DNA of 64,000 bases from Pseudomonas sp. GR 6-02 (GCF_001655615.1 NZ_CP011567.1:4659001-4723000); one strand, 5' to 3'. Shown: positions 37,948 to 47,844, counted from the stretch's first letter. The notes: generated by a model not told the origin, from the sequence alone. Made by a program: numbers and translations.

Positions 37948-38553
37948 ATGAGCACTATCCGCGAGCGCAACAAAGAACTGATCCTGCGTGCCGCCAGTGA
38001 AGAATTTGCCGACAAGGGCTTCGCTGCGACCAAAACCAGTGACATCGCGGCCAAGGCCGGGCTGCCCAAGCCTAACGTCTACTACTACTTCAAATCCAAG
38101 GAAAACCTCTACCGCGAGGTCCTGGAAAGCATCATCGAGCCCATCCTGCAAGCCTCGACGCCGTTCAATGCCGACGGCGTGCCCAGCGAAGTGCTCAGTG
38201 GCTACATCCGCTCGAAAATCCGCATATCCCGCGACCTGCCCTTCGCCTCCAAGGTGTTTGCCAGCGAAATCATGCACGGCGCCCCGCATTTGAGCCCCGA
38301 CCTGGTCGAGCAGCTCAACGGCCAGGCCAGGCACAACATCGACTGCATCCAGACCTGGATCGACCGCGGCCAGATCGCCCCGATCGACCCCAACCACCTG
38401 ATGTTCAGCATTTGGGCCGCGACCCAGACCTACGCCGATTTCGACTGGCAGATTTCTGCAGTGACCGGCAAGGCCAAGCTGGATGAGGCCGACTATGAAG
38501 CGGCGGCGCAGACAATTATCCGGTTGGTGCTCAAGGGATGTGAGCCGGACTGA
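37948..38553 (+). CDS. TetR/AcrR family transcriptional regulator
   Basis: A 201-residue regulator. The N-terminal HTH is clear: KELILRAASEEFADKGFAATKTSDIAAKAGLPKPNVYYYFKSKENLYREVLE (in order, residues 8-60). The C-terminal domain resembles the RutR/YcdC type (SEIMHGAPHLSPDLVEQL and WIDRGQIAPIDPNHLMFSIWAATQTYADF). The ATG at 37948 has AAGGAA upstream; the frame is open 13 codons further but no better start exists. Targets could be the divergent DUF808 gene, itself, or pyrimidine or other catabolic genes elsewhere; nothing in the window decides this. Confidence 0.92.
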   Translation: MSTIRERNKELILRAASEEFADKGFAATKTSDIAAKAGLPKPNVYYYFKSKENLYREVLESIIEPILQASTPFNADGVPSEVLSGYIRSKIRISRDLPFASKVFASEIMHGAPHLSPDLVEQLNGQARHNIDCIQTWIDRGQIAPIDPNHLMFSIWAATQTYADFDWQISAVTGKAKLDEADYEAAAQTIIRLVLKGCEPD

Positions 38554-38624
38554 TAGCGGCCCAGGATCAATGCCGACTCGGCAGTCCATGAAAACTGCCG
38601 GTCGGGATTGCGTGTTTGCGCCCT

Positions 38625-40034
38625 CTAAACCTTCGGCAGCGGATTCAACACCACGGCTGCCTTGGGCTTTCTGAAGAAGATCCAGTAGACGATCGTGAGG
38701 ATCAGCAGGAAAGGCACACCGAATACCAAGGTCATTTTGAAGGCATCGGTGAAGTAGGTGGTGATCATCACCGCGCCCATCAGCAGCAGCCCCAACAGCG
38801 TGGTGTACGGGAACAGGCGCATGCGAAAGGACAGTTTCCGTTCACCGTTGCGCTCGTGGTAGCGACGGAAACAGTAGTGGGTCAGGAAGATCATGAACCA
38901 GGTGAAGATCGCGCCGAACATCGAGATCGCCATCATCAAGGTGAAGGAGCTTTCCGGGTACAGCACATTGAGCAACGTTGCCAGGGCAATGCCGGAGCTC
39001 GACAGCAACAAGGCATTCAGCGGGATTCCGGTCTTGCTCAACACCCCCATGGACTTGGGTGCATAACCGCCGCGGGACAGGCTGAACATCATGCGGGTGG
39101 TGATGTAGAGCTGACTGTTCATCGCCGACAACGCCGCAATCAGGATCACGAAATTCATCACGCCGGTTGCGCCGGGAATGCCGATGGTCTGCATGACGGT
39201 GACGAACGGGCTCTGCGCTTGACCGGCCTGGACCCACGGCACAATCGCCAGCATCAGGGCCAGGGTCAGCAGGTAGAACACCACCAGCCGCACGATGGTC
39301 GCACGAAAAGCCTTCTTCACCGCCCGCTCCGGGTCCTGCGCCTCGCCAGCGGCCACTGCGATCATTTCCACGCTCAGATAGCTGAAGATCGAGACGATCA
39401 CCGCAATCCACATGCCTTGCAGACCATTGGGAAAGAAGCCGCCGTGGGCGGTGTAATTGTGCACGCCGTAATCCGCGTTGCCGGATCCGAACACCACATA
39501 CACCGCGAGGATGATGAAGCCGACAATCGCACCGATCTTGATGGTCGAGAACCAGTACTCGAAGGTGCCGAAGGTTTTCACGCTGATGGCGTTGAGCACG
39601 ATCAGCATGCTCGAGAACGAAACAATCCAGATCCATTCCGGCACGTTGGCGAACCAGTACTTCATGTACATCGCCACCGCCGTCACTTCCGTACCCACTG
39701 CCAGCACAATCGCCGCCCAATAGGCATAGCGCACCAGGAACCCGGCCAATGGGCTGACATAGAATTCGGCATAGGCGCCGAACGAGCCGGAGGTCGAATG
39801 GGCCACCGTCATTTCCGCCAGACAGCCCATCAACAGCAGGGTGATGATCGCGCCAATCGCGTAGCTGAGCAAAACACTCGGCCCGGCATAACCAATGGCG
39901 TAGGCACTGCCCATGAACAGCCCGGTGCCAATCGCACCGCCAATGGCGATCATGCTCATCTGACCCGAGGTGAGCTGGCGCCTGAGGCCCTGCTCACGCT
40001 TGGAGATGTTTTCAAAACCGGCGTTATCGGTCAT
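38625..40034 (-). CDS. APC-family amino acid permease, probably for kynurenine/tryptophan
   Basis: A 469-residue twelve-helix transporter of the amino acid/polyamine/organocation superfamily. The N-terminal LRRQLTSGQMSMIAIGGAIGTGLFMGSAYAIG is the family signature (in order), and helix 3-loop text LAEMTVAHSTSGSFGAYAEFYV fits the AAT subfamily. It lies 74 bp after the OprD-type porin gene and in line with kynU, so a kynU-porin-permease transcript is likely, and the substrate is probably a tryptophan-derived amino acid such as kynurenine. The substrate is inferred from context only. Confidence 0.87.
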   Translation of the reverse strand: MTDNAGFENISKREQGLRRQLTSGQMSMIAIGGAIGTGLFMGSAYAIGYAGPSVLLSYAIGAIITLLLMGCLAEMTVAHSTSGSFGAYAEFYVSPLAGFLVRYAYWAAIVLAVGTEVTAVAMYMKYWFANVPEWIWIVSFSSMLIVLNAISVKTFGTFEYWFSTIKIGAIVGFIILAVYVVFGSGNADYGVHNYTAHGGFFPNGLQGMWIAVIVSIFSYLSVEMIAVAAGEAQDPERAVKKAFRATIVRLVVFYLLTLALMLAIVPWVQAGQAQSPFVTVMQTIGIPGATGVMNFVILIAALSAMNSQLYITTRMMFSLSRGGYAPKSMGVLSKTGIPLNALLLSSSGIALATLLNVLYPESSFTLMMAISMFGAIFTWFMIFLTHYCFRRYHERNGERKLSFRMRLFPYTTLLGLLLMGAVMITTYFTDAFKMTLVFGVPFLLILTIVYWIFFRKPKAAVVLNPLPKV

Positions 40035-40108
40035 TTTTCTTTCCTCTGAATATTGTCTTTCTTGAAGAGAGCAAATCGTTTGGGTTGCCGGTGGGGATCA
40101 GCCACGGA

Positions 40109-41422
40109 TCAGAAAATATTCAGCGGATACTCGATGATCACCCGGACTTCGTTGTTGTCGGTGGTGTCCGCCCGGGCCACCTGGGCGGTGGAACGTATAC
40201 TGGCCTGACGCACACGTATCGACAGGTCCTTGGCCTTGCCCTCCTGCACCACGTAGCGCGCTTCAAGGTCGCGTTCCCAGCGTTTGCCGTCACTGCCGTA
40301 ACGCCCATAGGCACCATTGGGGCCACCGTCGTAGTGGCTGTCGTCGATATGGTCACCGCTCACATAGCGCGACATGAAGCTCAGGCCCGGCACGCCAAAG
40401 GGCGCCATGTCCAGGTCATAACGCAGCTGCCAGGAGCGTTCATTGGGCGCGTTGAAATCGAGGATCTGTACCGAGTTGGCAAGGTATATCGAGGTGCCCG
40501 GCTGCTGATCGAAGCCGAGATAATCGAACGGTTCATCGCCATCGACCCGTTGGTAGGCCAGGGTCAAGCGGTGCGCGCCAACCTTGTAAGCGGCGGCCAG
40601 GGACCAGGTGGTGTTGTCGATCTTGCCGGCCAGGCGTTGGCCATAGTCGTTGGTGCGATAGAGGTTGAAATCCAGGTTCAGCGACTGGTTTCCGCTCAGG
40701 GCATACCTGTAGTTGGCGTTGGCGTAGTACTGCCGCCAGATATCAGCGAACTGCGAACCGTACAGGCTGACGCTCAATTGATCGCTCAGGGCATAACTGC
40801 CGCCCAGATAATCGACGCTGCGGGTTTCCACCCCGGCATACAGTGCCTTGAGGGCGCCATCGTCGTTGGTCGACGCACTGTCATTGCCCGAGGTGAAGTG
40901 CCCGGCATCGAGTTGCAGTCCTTTCAACTCGTTGCTGGTCAGCTGGAAACCATTGGCGTAGGTGGTGAACAGGCGCGCCGAGCCGGTGCCGAACACCGGG
41001 TTGAGCGGTGTCAGATTGCCGTATTTGAGTTCGGTCTTCGAGATCCGCGCCTTGAGCGCGCCACCCGCTTCGGAATACTCATCCTCGGCGCGTCCATCGG
41101 AACCGACCGGCAACAAACCGGTGCCGGAACGCCCCCTGCCGCTGTCGAGCTCGAGACCCAACTGCGCGTAGGCGTCGACTCCGAAACCCACTGTGCCCTG
41201 GGTATAGCCGGAACGATAATCAAGCATAAGTCCGTGGGCCCACTCCTCCCGATAGTTCTGGCCGCCCGGGTTGTTGAGGTTGTTGCGGTAGAAATAGAAA
41301 TTGCGATGGGTCAGGGTCAGGCTGCTGTCTTCAACGAATCCATTGTCGGGTGCGGCATGGGCCACTTGGCCGAGACAGCTGGTAATGGCGAGCGGCAAGG
41401 CGGGCCAAAGGGACAATTTCAT
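40109..41422 (-). CDS. OprD-family outer membrane porin
   Basis: A 437-residue porin of the Pseudomonas OprD/Occ family, with an N-terminal signal peptide (cleavage after QVAHA, residue 23) and an all-beta mature part: DSSLTLTHRNFYFYRNNLN, EWAHGLMLDYRSGYTQGTVGFGVDAYAQLGL and a C-terminal strand ending in phenylalanine (EYPLNIF), the usual recognition end for outer membrane insertion. Members are selective for amino acids or aromatic acids. Its place between kynU and an amino-acid permease suggests uptake of kynurenine or tryptophan. Gaps of 106 and 74 bp on either side fit one transcript. Confidence 0.9.
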   Translation of the reverse strand: MKLSLWPALPLAITSCLGQVAHAAPDNGFVEDSSLTLTHRNFYFYRNNLNNPGGQNYREEWAHGLMLDYRSGYTQGTVGFGVDAYAQLGLELDSGRGRSGTGLLPVGSDGRAEDEYSEAGGALKARISKTELKYGNLTPLNPVFGTGSARLFTTYANGFQLTSNELKGLQLDAGHFTSGNDSASTNDDGALKALYAGVETRSVDYLGGSYALSDQLSVSLYGSQFADIWRQYYANANYRYALSGNQSLNLDFNLYRTNDYGQRLAGKIDNTTWSLAAAYKVGAHRLTLAYQRVDGDEPFDYLGFDQQPGTSIYLANSVQILDFNAPNERSWQLRYDLDMAPFGVPGLSFMSRYVSGDHIDDSHYDGGPNGAYGRYGSDGKRWERDLEARYVVQEGKAKDLSIRVRQASIRSTAQVARADTTDNNEVRVIIEYPLNIF

Positions 41423-41528
41423 TCTGCGTGTTCCTTATTATTGTGTTTTCACAGAAGTGCTTATCGGAGGCGACCGAAGCCCTGCTGCCGGGAAATTCGC
41501 GGCAGCAAGACAAAGGCGTCGGGGGGTA

Positions 41529-42779
41529 TCAGGTGACGCTGTGGCGGATCTGGAATTGCTCTTGCGACCAGGTTTTCTGATCTAGTATTTCGCCGAGGAT
41601 CTGCACCGCATCCCAGACCTCGGTGAAGCGGGTGTACAGCGGGGTGAAGCCGAACCGCATGATCCGCGGCTCGCGGTAGTCGCCGATCACGCCACGGGCG
41701 ATCAAGGCCTGGATCACCGCATAACCCTGGGGATGTTCGAAGCTGACATGGCTGCCACGCTTGGCGTGTTCGCGCGGAGTGACCAGGGTCAGCTCGTGAG
41801 CGGCGCAGCGCTGCTCGACCAACTGGATGAACAGGTCCGTCAGCGCCAGGGACTTGCTGCGCAGGCTGGCCATGTCGGTCTGGGCGAAGACATCCAGACC
41901 ACACTCGATCATCGCCAATGAAGTGATGGGCTGGGTGCCGCACAAATAGCGGGCGATTCCGCTGCTCGGCTGGTAATGCGACTCCATGGCAAACTGCCGC
42001 GAATGACCGAACCAGCCGGACAGCGGTTGCGCCACCAGATCGCACAACTCAGGGGAAACCCAGACGAAAGCTTGCGAGCCCGGACCGCCATTGAGGTACT
42101 TGTAGGTGCAACCGATGGCGTAGTCGGCGCGCGCCTGATGCAGGTCGACCGGCACCGCCCCGGCGGAATGCGCCAGGTCCCAGATGGCCAGCGCGCCGCA
42201 TTCATGGGTCAGCGCGGTCAGGGCCTGCATGTCGTGCATGTAGCCGGTCTTGTAGTTGACGTGGGTGAGCATGACCACCGCGGTGTCCTGGTCAATCGCT
42301 TGCGGCAGCTCTTGCGGGCTGTCGACCAGACGCAGGCTGTAGCCCTGCTGCAGCATGTCCGCCAGACCTTCGGCGATATACAGGTCAGTCGGAAAGTTGC
42401 TGGTCTCGCTGACGATCACCCGCCGCGTCGGCGCCCGCATGGCCTGCACGCGCAGGGCGGCGCTGAGTACCTTGAACAGGTTGATCGAGGTGGTGTCGGT
42501 CACCACCACTTCGCCGTCACCGGCGCCAATCAGCCCCGCCAGTCGATTGCCCAGACGCTCAGGCAAATCGCGCCAGCCAGCGCTGTTCCAACTGCGGATC
42601 AGGCCATTGCCCCATTCATCGGCGATCACTGCCTGAGCACGCGCCAGCGCTGCGACCGGGCGCGCGCCGAGGGAGTTGCCGTCGAGATAGATCACCCCTT
42701 CGGGGAGCGCAAACTGCTGACGCAGAGGGGCCAGAGCGTCCTGCGCATCAAGCGTCAGACAATCGTTTCTTGTAGTCAT
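41529..42779 (-). CDS. kynU: Kynureninase
   Basis: A 416-residue PLP enzyme that cleaves L-kynurenine to anthranilate and alanine (and 3-hydroxykynurenine likewise). Fold-type I landmarks: [29 protein letters not shown], the PLP-anchoring Lys227 in [17 protein letters not shown] and the [13 protein letters not shown] segment with the cofactor Asp. Full length. It is divergent from kynR across about 210 bp that contain an AT-rich GAATTTTC motif shared with the kynB upstream region. Likely the first gene of a kynU-porin-permease operon. Confidence 0.97.
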   Translation of the reverse strand: MTTRNDCLTLDAQDALAPLRQQFALPEGVIYLDGNSLGARPVAALARAQAVIADEWGNGLIRSWNSAGWRDLPERLGNRLAGLIGAGDGEVVVTDTTSINLFKVLSAALRVQAMRAPTRRVIVSETSNFPTDLYIAEGLADMLQQGYSLRLVDSPQELPQAIDQDTAVVMLTHVNYKTGYMHDMQALTALTHECGALAIWDLAHSAGAVPVDLHQARADYAIGCTYKYLNGGPGSQAFVWVSPELCDLVAQPLSGWFGHSRQFAMESHYQPSSGIARYLCGTQPITSLAMIECGLDVFAQTDMASLRSKSLALTDLFIQLVEQRCAAHELTLVTPREHAKRGSHVSFEHPQGYAVIQALIARGVIGDYREPRIMRFGFTPLYTRFTEVWDAVQILGEILDQKTWSQEQFQIRHSVT

Positions 42780-42900
42780 TGGGTGTCCTGCTTTTTGAAA
42801 GAAGTGCCGTCCGGGCAGATCGCAATAGTCGGGTGTGAGTGTCGTGTTTCAGGCGTTATTTGCGCCTTCACGATGAGGAAATAATGAACGAAGCTTTAGA

Positions 42901-42956
42901 GAATTTTCGTGCAAAGTAAGCAGCCATCTAGTATTTATCTCGTAGAAAATTCGAAT
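42901..42956. promoter_or_regulatory. Candidate KynR-binding region between kynU and kynR
   Basis: GAATTTTCGTGCAAAG (42901-42916) resembles GAATTTTCTTGCGAAAA upstream of kynB. A second copy of the core, GAATTTTC on the minus strand, occurs at 42945-42952. Lrp-type regulators bind such AT-flanked half-sites. The link to KynR is inference. Confidence 0.5.
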
Positions 42957-42988
42957 CCAACGCCAAATATCGAGGATTTATTCTATCC

Positions 42989-43462
42989 ATGACTCTCGAC
43001 CCGACAGACCTGCGGATCCTGCATCTCTTGCAACGTGACGGCCGTATCAGCAACCACGAAATGGCAGAAAAGGTCGCACTGTCGCCGTCGGCCTGTTTGC
43101 GCCGTTTACGCCTGCTGGAAAGTGAAGGAATCATCACCGGCTATCGCGCGATGCTGAACGCAGAGAAGCTGGGAGTCGAACTGGAAGCCATCGTCCATGT
43201 GTCATTGCGACAGGACGTCGAGGACTGGCACGAGACCTTCATCAAGAAGGTCCAGTTGTGGCCGGAAGTGGTCACCGCCTACGTGATTACCGGGGCGAGC
43301 AACTATGTGCTGCGGGTCCAGGCGCGCAACGTCAAACACTTCTCCGACTTCATCGTCAACCAACTGAACCGCACGGCGGGGGTGACTGATATCCGCTCGG
43401 AAATCGTGTTGCAGAAAATCAAGGAGCGGGAGACGTTGCTTGATTTGGTGGTGCGTAAGTGA
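42989..43462 (+). CDS. kynR: Lrp/AsnC-family regulator KynR
   Basis: A 157-residue regulator with an N-terminal HTH (LDPTDLRILHLLQRDGRISNHEMAEKVALSPSACLRRLRLLESEGIITGYRAML, in order) and a C-terminal RAM ligand-binding domain (WPEVVTAYVITGASNYVLRVQARN). GAGG lies 13 bases before the ATG. It is divergent from kynU, the position of KynR in P. aeruginosa, where it activates kyn genes in response to kynurenine. Autoregulation through the shared region is probable. Assignment to KynR rests on this placement. Confidence 0.92.
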   Translation: MTLDPTDLRILHLLQRDGRISNHEMAEKVALSPSACLRRLRLLESEGIITGYRAMLNAEKLGVELEAIVHVSLRQDVEDWHETFIKKVQLWPEVVTAYVITGASNYVLRVQARNVKHFSDFIVNQLNRTAGVTDIRSEIVLQKIKERETLLDLVVRK

Positions 43463-43498
43463 GCACCAGTTAATGGATATCGATGATCAGGTGATCAA

Positions 43499-43634
43499 TT
43501 GTGGCGAGGGAGCTTGCTCCCGCTGGAGCGCGAAGCGGTCCTGAAATTCGCAACCGAGGTTTGTCAGAGATCCCCCATCCGCAGGCTTTAGGGCTGCTTC
43601 GCAGCCCAGCGGGAGCAAGCTCCCTCGCCACAAA
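43499..43634. repeat. REP-like inverted repeat
   Basis: Arms 43499-43526 and 43607-43634 are perfect 28-bp complements (core TGTGGCGAGGGAGCTTGCTC) around an 80-base spacer, itself partly paired (GCTGCTTCGCAGC). Located between convergent kynR and the AraC-type gene. Confidence 0.93.
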
Positions 43635-43690
43635 TAGAGCTTCATCAGGCTGCTGTCGCAGATCTGATTCAATTCTGGACACCGGGATAT

Positions 43691-44703
43691 TCAGCCCCCG
43701 CGCATGCGCCGGGCTTCGTTACGCTGCAAGGTCGTGCTGGGGGACTCGTCGAACAACTTGCGGTATTCGGCGGAAAAACGTCCCAAATGCGTAAAGCCCC
43801 AGCCCATGGCAATCGCAGAAATATTGCGCGCCGAGCCGTGTTCGAGGATTTCCTGGCGCACAGCGTTCAACCGGTACTTTTTCAGGTAGACCATCGGCGA
43901 CAGGGCGAAGTACTTCTTGAACGCCTCGCACAGCTTGAAACGCGAGACCCCGGCCGCGACCTCGATATCCTCCAGGTGCAAGGCTTCGCGAGCATTGTCG
44001 TGAATGTATTGCTTGGCCCTGATCAGGTAGTGCGGCAGTTTCACGCCGAGCACGTTGCGCAATTCTTCGGAGTAGTTGTTCGGCTGGGCGAGGATCAAGC
44101 CTTTGATCAATGAGCTTTCGATGTCCCGAGTGAAGACCACCTGTTCGTACAGTTCATTGCTGCGTTCCAGCTCCGCGATGAAATAACGCGCCATGCGCCA
44201 CCACGAGGCCGACGCGCCGTCCACCGCATCCATCACCGGCTCGAAACGCAGCGGCGTATCCAGCGGTCGCTGCAGCAGGCCCTCCAGCGACTCGCTCATG
44301 GCGACGCGGGTGATCACCACCTGAACTTTGCGGCAGTCGCCGGAGATCGCCAGCATCTGGTTCTCGTTCGGGGAAATAATCACCCCTTGATCGCGGTTGG
44401 ATTTCGACACGCTGCCGTTCTTGCTCAGCTCCTGCTCGCCCACCAAAGGCAAACTCAGGCTGTAACTGCTGAAGTGCTCGGCGTCTTCGATATCGATGGT
44501 GACATCGGTGCCGTACGAGAGCGTGCCCAGGGTCGTGGCCATCGACTTGAACACATTGGCGCTGTGATGAAAGCGGATCCGCTCGGGCGTCGAAGTCTGG
44601 AGGGGTGCGGTCCGCAGATACCAGACATCCAGTTCCTCGCACCCTCGAGGTCATAGTGATCGATACGAATGTCGCGAAACTGCGGATCAGCGTTGCTACT
44701 CAT
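43691..44703 (-). pseudogene. AraC-family regulator, AntR-like, with a frameshift
   Basis: The sequence codes for an AraC regulator of about 337 residues, but in two frames. The first piece (ATG at 44703) reads MSSNADPQFRDIRIDHYDLE then GARNWMSGICGPH; the rest, in another frame, resumes at LQTSTPERIRFHHSANVFKS and runs to the stop at 43691, with an AraC HTH at the end (ISAIAMGWGFTHLGRFSAEYRKLF). The break lies near 44599-44610 in a run GGAGGGGTGCGG, where one base seems to be missing. N-terminal text resembles AntR/BenR-type activators of anthranilate catabolism. It follows the aromatic permease by 22 bp in the kynB-kynA unit, fitting a regulator that responds to the anthranilate the pathway makes. 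It may be a true mutation or a sequencing slip. Confidence 0.85.
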
Positions 44704-44725
44704 CACGGCGCACCCACGGCAAAGG

Positions 44726-46129
44726 CTATTGAACTATCGGCAAGGCCCGATCCTTGGCCATACGCATCCGGTAAAAACCGAAGATGATCAACACCCACAC
44801 CGGTATGGCGAAGACTGAAGCGCGTATCCCTGGAATCATCAGCATGACGCAGACAATCATGGCCATGAAGGCCAGGCACAAGTAATTGCTGTAAGGGAAC
44901 CAGAACGCCTTGAAGCCCGGCACGATACCTCGCTGGCCCATGATTTTGCGAAATTTCAGGTGCGTCAGGCTGATCATCGCCCAGTTGATCATCAGCGATG
45001 CGACCACCAGCGCAAAGAGCAACTCAAGCGCTTCATGCGGGGCGAGGTAGTTAACCAGCACGGACAGCATGGTGATCAACGCAGATACGCCCAGCGCCAG
45101 TAGAGGCACGCCCTGCTTGTTCAGTTTCATCAGCGCCTTGGGTGCGTCGCCCTGTTCGGCCAGGCCATAGAGCATGCGGCTGTTGCAGTAGACGCCACTG
45201 TTATAGACAGAGAGTGCCGCGGTGAGCACCACGAAATTGAGGATGTGCGCTGCGGTGTCGCTGCCGATCAAGGAGAAGATCTGCACGAACGGGCTGCCGC
45301 TATAGGCATCGCCCGAAGCGCCCAGTGTCTGTAGCAGTTGATCCCACGGATACAGCGACAACAACACGGTGAGTGCGCCGACGTAGAAGATCAGCACGCG
45401 ATAAACCACCTGGTTGATCGCCTTGGGAATCACCTTACCCGGCTCGCTGGCTTCAGCGGCGGTGATGCCGACCAGTTCCAGGCCGCCGAAGGAGAACATG
45501 ATGAACGCCATGGACATCAGCAACCCAGTGGTGCCGTTGGGAAAGAAGCCGCCGTGACTCCACAGATTGCTGACCGAGGCCTGCGGGCCGCCCGTTCCGC
45601 TGAACAACATGTAGCAGCCCAGGACGATCATGCCAATGATCGCGACGACCTTGATGATTGCGAACCAGAACTCCATTTCGCCGAAGACTTTGACGTTCAT
45701 CATATTGATCAAATTGACCAGGACGAAGAACACTGCCGCGCTGACCCAGGAGGGGACTTCCGGCCACCAGAACTGCACGTACTTGCCGACAGCCGTCAAC
45801 TCGGCCATGCCCACCAGCACATACAGCACCCAGTAGTTCCAGCCGGACAGAAAGCCGGCATAGCCGCCCCAGTACTTGTGGGCAAAATGACTGAAGGAGC
45901 CGGCCACCGGTTCCTCGACAATCATCTCGCCCAGCTGGCGCATGATCAGAAAGGCGATGAAGCCGGCAATCGCATAGCCGAGGATCATCGACGGCCCGGC
46001 CGATTTGAGTACTCCGGCAGAGCCGAGAAACAACCCGGTCCCTATCGCTCCGCCCAATGCGATCAGCTGAATATGACGATTTTTCAGCCCTCGCTTGAGC
46101 TCGCCTTGCCTCAAGATTTCATCCGCCAT
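44726..46129 (-). CDS. Aromatic amino acid permease (AroP/PheP-like)
   Basis: A 467-residue APC-family transporter with twelve membrane helices. N-terminal ELKRGLKNRHIQLIALGGAIGTGLFLGSAGVLKSAGPSMILGY (in order) and the helix-3 segment MRQLGEMIVEEPVAGSFSHFAHKYWG are those of AroP, PheP and proline/aromatic permeases. It lies 98 bp after kynA in the kynB-kynA-permease unit, so uptake of tryptophan (or phenylalanine/tyrosine) is likely. It carries no frame defect. Start well placed; ribosome site is weak (AAGGTAACC). Confidence 0.9.
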   Translation of the reverse strand: MADEILRQGELKRGLKNRHIQLIALGGAIGTGLFLGSAGVLKSAGPSMILGYAIAGFIAFLIMRQLGEMIVEEPVAGSFSHFAHKYWGGYAGFLSGWNYWVLYVLVGMAELTAVGKYVQFWWPEVPSWVSAAVFFVLVNLINMMNVKVFGEMEFWFAIIKVVAIIGMIVLGCYMLFSGTGGPQASVSNLWSHGGFFPNGTTGLLMSMAFIMFSFGGLELVGITAAEASEPGKVIPKAINQVVYRVLIFYVGALTVLLSLYPWDQLLQTLGASGDAYSGSPFVQIFSLIGSDTAAHILNFVVLTAALSVYNSGVYCNSRMLYGLAEQGDAPKALMKLNKQGVPLLALGVSALITMLSVLVNYLAPHEALELLFALVVASLMINWAMISLTHLKFRKIMGQRGIVPGFKAFWFPYSNYLCLAFMAMIVCVMLMIPGIRASVFAIPVWVLIIFGFYRMRMAKDRALPIVQ

Positions 46130-46227
46130 CTGGTTACCTTTTAATTGTTATGGTCAGGCATGGTTTGAATGCGTCAATTTACTCAATTGCCGCTCGGTTT
46201 AAGCGTTCCAACATCATTCTCGGTAAA

Positions 46228-47082
46228 TTAAAGAGTTGAGCGCACTCGCCACAACTCCGGGAACAACACGGTATCGAGCATCTTGCGCAGATAACCGACA
46301 CCTTCTGTGCCACCGGTCCCTGGTTGAAAGCCGATGATCCGCTCGACCGTGGTCACATGCCGGAAGCGCCATTGACGGAACGAGTCCTCAAGGTCGATGA
46401 GTTTCTCCGCCAGCTGATAGAGATCCCAATAACGCGAAGGGTCAGTGTAGACCTCGCGCCAGGCGGCTTCGACCGACGCGTCATGCGCCGTCGGACTGCT
46501 CGGATCGCGCTCGAAACGCTGTGGGTCGATGGTCAAGCCTGCGCTGGCCATCAAGCGAATCGCCTCGTCATACAGCGACGGTGTGGCGATCGCCTTTTCA
46601 AGCGCCTGCAACAGTTCCGGCCGATGCGCATGGGGGCGCAACAGGGTCGCGCTTTTGTTGCCCAGAATGAATTCGATCTCGCGGTACTGGAACGACTGAA
46701 AGCCCGATGACTGCCCCAGAAACGGCCGTATCGCGTGGTACTCGGTGGGTGTCATGGTGGCCAGCACCGTCCAGGCATGCACCAGTTGATCAAAAATCCG
46801 CGAGACCCGCGCCAGCATCTTGAACGCGGGCGGCAACTCTCCCTGTCGAATGTGTTCACGAGCGGCTTTGAGCTCGTGCAGCATCAGCTTCATCCACAGC
46901 TCTGACGTCTGATGCTGGATGATGAACAGCATCTCGTTATGGTCCGGAGATAACGGGTGCTGTGCGCTGAGAATGCGCCCCAGATCCAGGTAGTCGCCGT
47001 AGCTCATGGAGTCGGAAAAATTCAGCTCGGCGTTATGCCATTCTTCCGTCTGGTTTGCAGTTGAATAGGGGCATTGGCTCAT
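46228..47082 (-). CDS. kynA: Tryptophan 2,3-dioxygenase
   Basis: A 284-residue haem enzyme that opens the indole ring of L-tryptophan to N-formylkynurenine, the first step of the pathway. Recognised text: [46 protein letters not shown] (in order) with the distal histidine, [23 protein letters not shown], and the proximal-haem region [32 protein letters not shown]. Full length. Its ATG overlaps the kynB stop by four bases (ATGA), so translation is coupled. Confidence 0.98.
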   Translation of the reverse strand: MSQCPYSTANQTEEWHNAELNFSDSMSYGDYLDLGRILSAQHPLSPDHNEMLFIIQHQTSELWMKLMLHELKAAREHIRQGELPPAFKMLARVSRIFDQLVHAWTVLATMTPTEYHAIRPFLGQSSGFQSFQYREIEFILGNKSATLLRPHAHRPELLQALEKAIATPSLYDEAIRLMASAGLTIDPQRFERDPSSPTAHDASVEAAWREVYTDPSRYWDLYQLAEKLIDLEDSFRQWRFRHVTTVERIIGFQPGTGGTEGVGYLRKMLDTVLFPELWRVRSTL

Positions 47083-47744
47083 TGAGTCGGCTCCTCAAGT
47101 TGCGGTTTATTCAGTGGACGCAAAATTGCCCTGACCGGACTGGCGTCCAGATGGGCAAAACGCAGCGGCAGCGCGATCAATTCATAGTCCCCTTCCGGGA
47201 CGTCATCGAGCACGATGCCCTCGAGGATGGCCATGCCATGTCGGGCTACGGCATTGTGCGAATCCATGGTTTTGGATTGCTGAGGGTCCAGCGATGGCGT
47301 ATCGATACCGATCAAGCGCACACCGAGGTTCGCCAGCAGGTCGACGGTTTCTTTGGCGACGGCGGTGAAATCCGGATCCCAGGCGCTCAATGGCGCTTGT
47401 TGCCAGGTGCGCAGCAGCACCCGTTCAGGCAGGTCTTGCAAGCGACCTTCAAGCTGCTCGGGGTGTACCAGCCGGCCGCTATTCAGGCAATGCAGCACAC
47501 GGCAAGGCCCCATATAGACATCGAGCGATACATCGCCAATGGCCACTCCATCAGCGCTGTAATGCAGCGGCGCGTCGACATGGGCCCCCGTGTGAGGTGA
47601 CAGGGTGATACGCCCGACATTTACCGGACACTCGGGTCCGAACGTCCAAACGCGCTCTTCCTGGAAAGGTGTGTCACCCGGCCAGGTAGGTGTAGCGGTG
47701 CTCAGAGGCGGGCTGATATCCCACCACGACAGTGTTGTTTTCAT
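47079..47744 (-). CDS. kynB: Kynurenine formamidase (arylformamidase)
   Basis: A 221-residue metal-dependent cyclase-family hydrolase that removes the formyl group from N-formylkynurenine. The start at 47744 ([28 protein letters not shown]) is chosen because it matches the family and because the 31-codon extension upstream is AT-rich and unlike the rest. The metal-binding signature [12 protein letters not shown] (two His and an Asp) is at about residues 57-68. It is the first gene of the kynB-kynA-permease-AraC set; KynR sites may lie in 47793-47844. Confidence 0.97.
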   Translation of the reverse strand: MKTTLSWWDISPPLSTATPTWPGDTPFQEERVWTFGPECPVNVGRITLSPHTGAHVDAPLHYSADGVAIGDVSLDVYMGPCRVLHCLNSGRLVHPEQLEGRLQDLPERVLLRTWQQAPLSAWDPDFTAVAKETVDLLANLGVRLIGIDTPSLDPQQSKTMDSHNAVARHGMAILEGIVLDDVPEGDYELIALPLRFAHLDASPVRAILRPLNKPQLEEPTQ

Positions 47745-47792
47745 TGTAAAGCTCTCGGCCTGTTCCGAGAGAATGATACGAGTGATACCTAT

Positions 47793-47844
47793 GAATTTTC
47801 TTGCGAAAATATTCGGCAACAGCCAAATGTTTCGCACAAAATTC
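47793..47844. promoter_or_regulatory. Candidate KynR-binding motifs upstream of kynB
   Basis: GAATTTTCTTGCGAAAATATTC (first 20 bases from 47793) and, in reverse, GAATTTTGTGCGAAA (47830-47844) share the AATTTT-n-TGCGAAA pattern, also seen at the kynU-kynR region. Two copies about 37 bp apart suit an Lrp-type octamer. Inference only. Confidence 0.5.
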
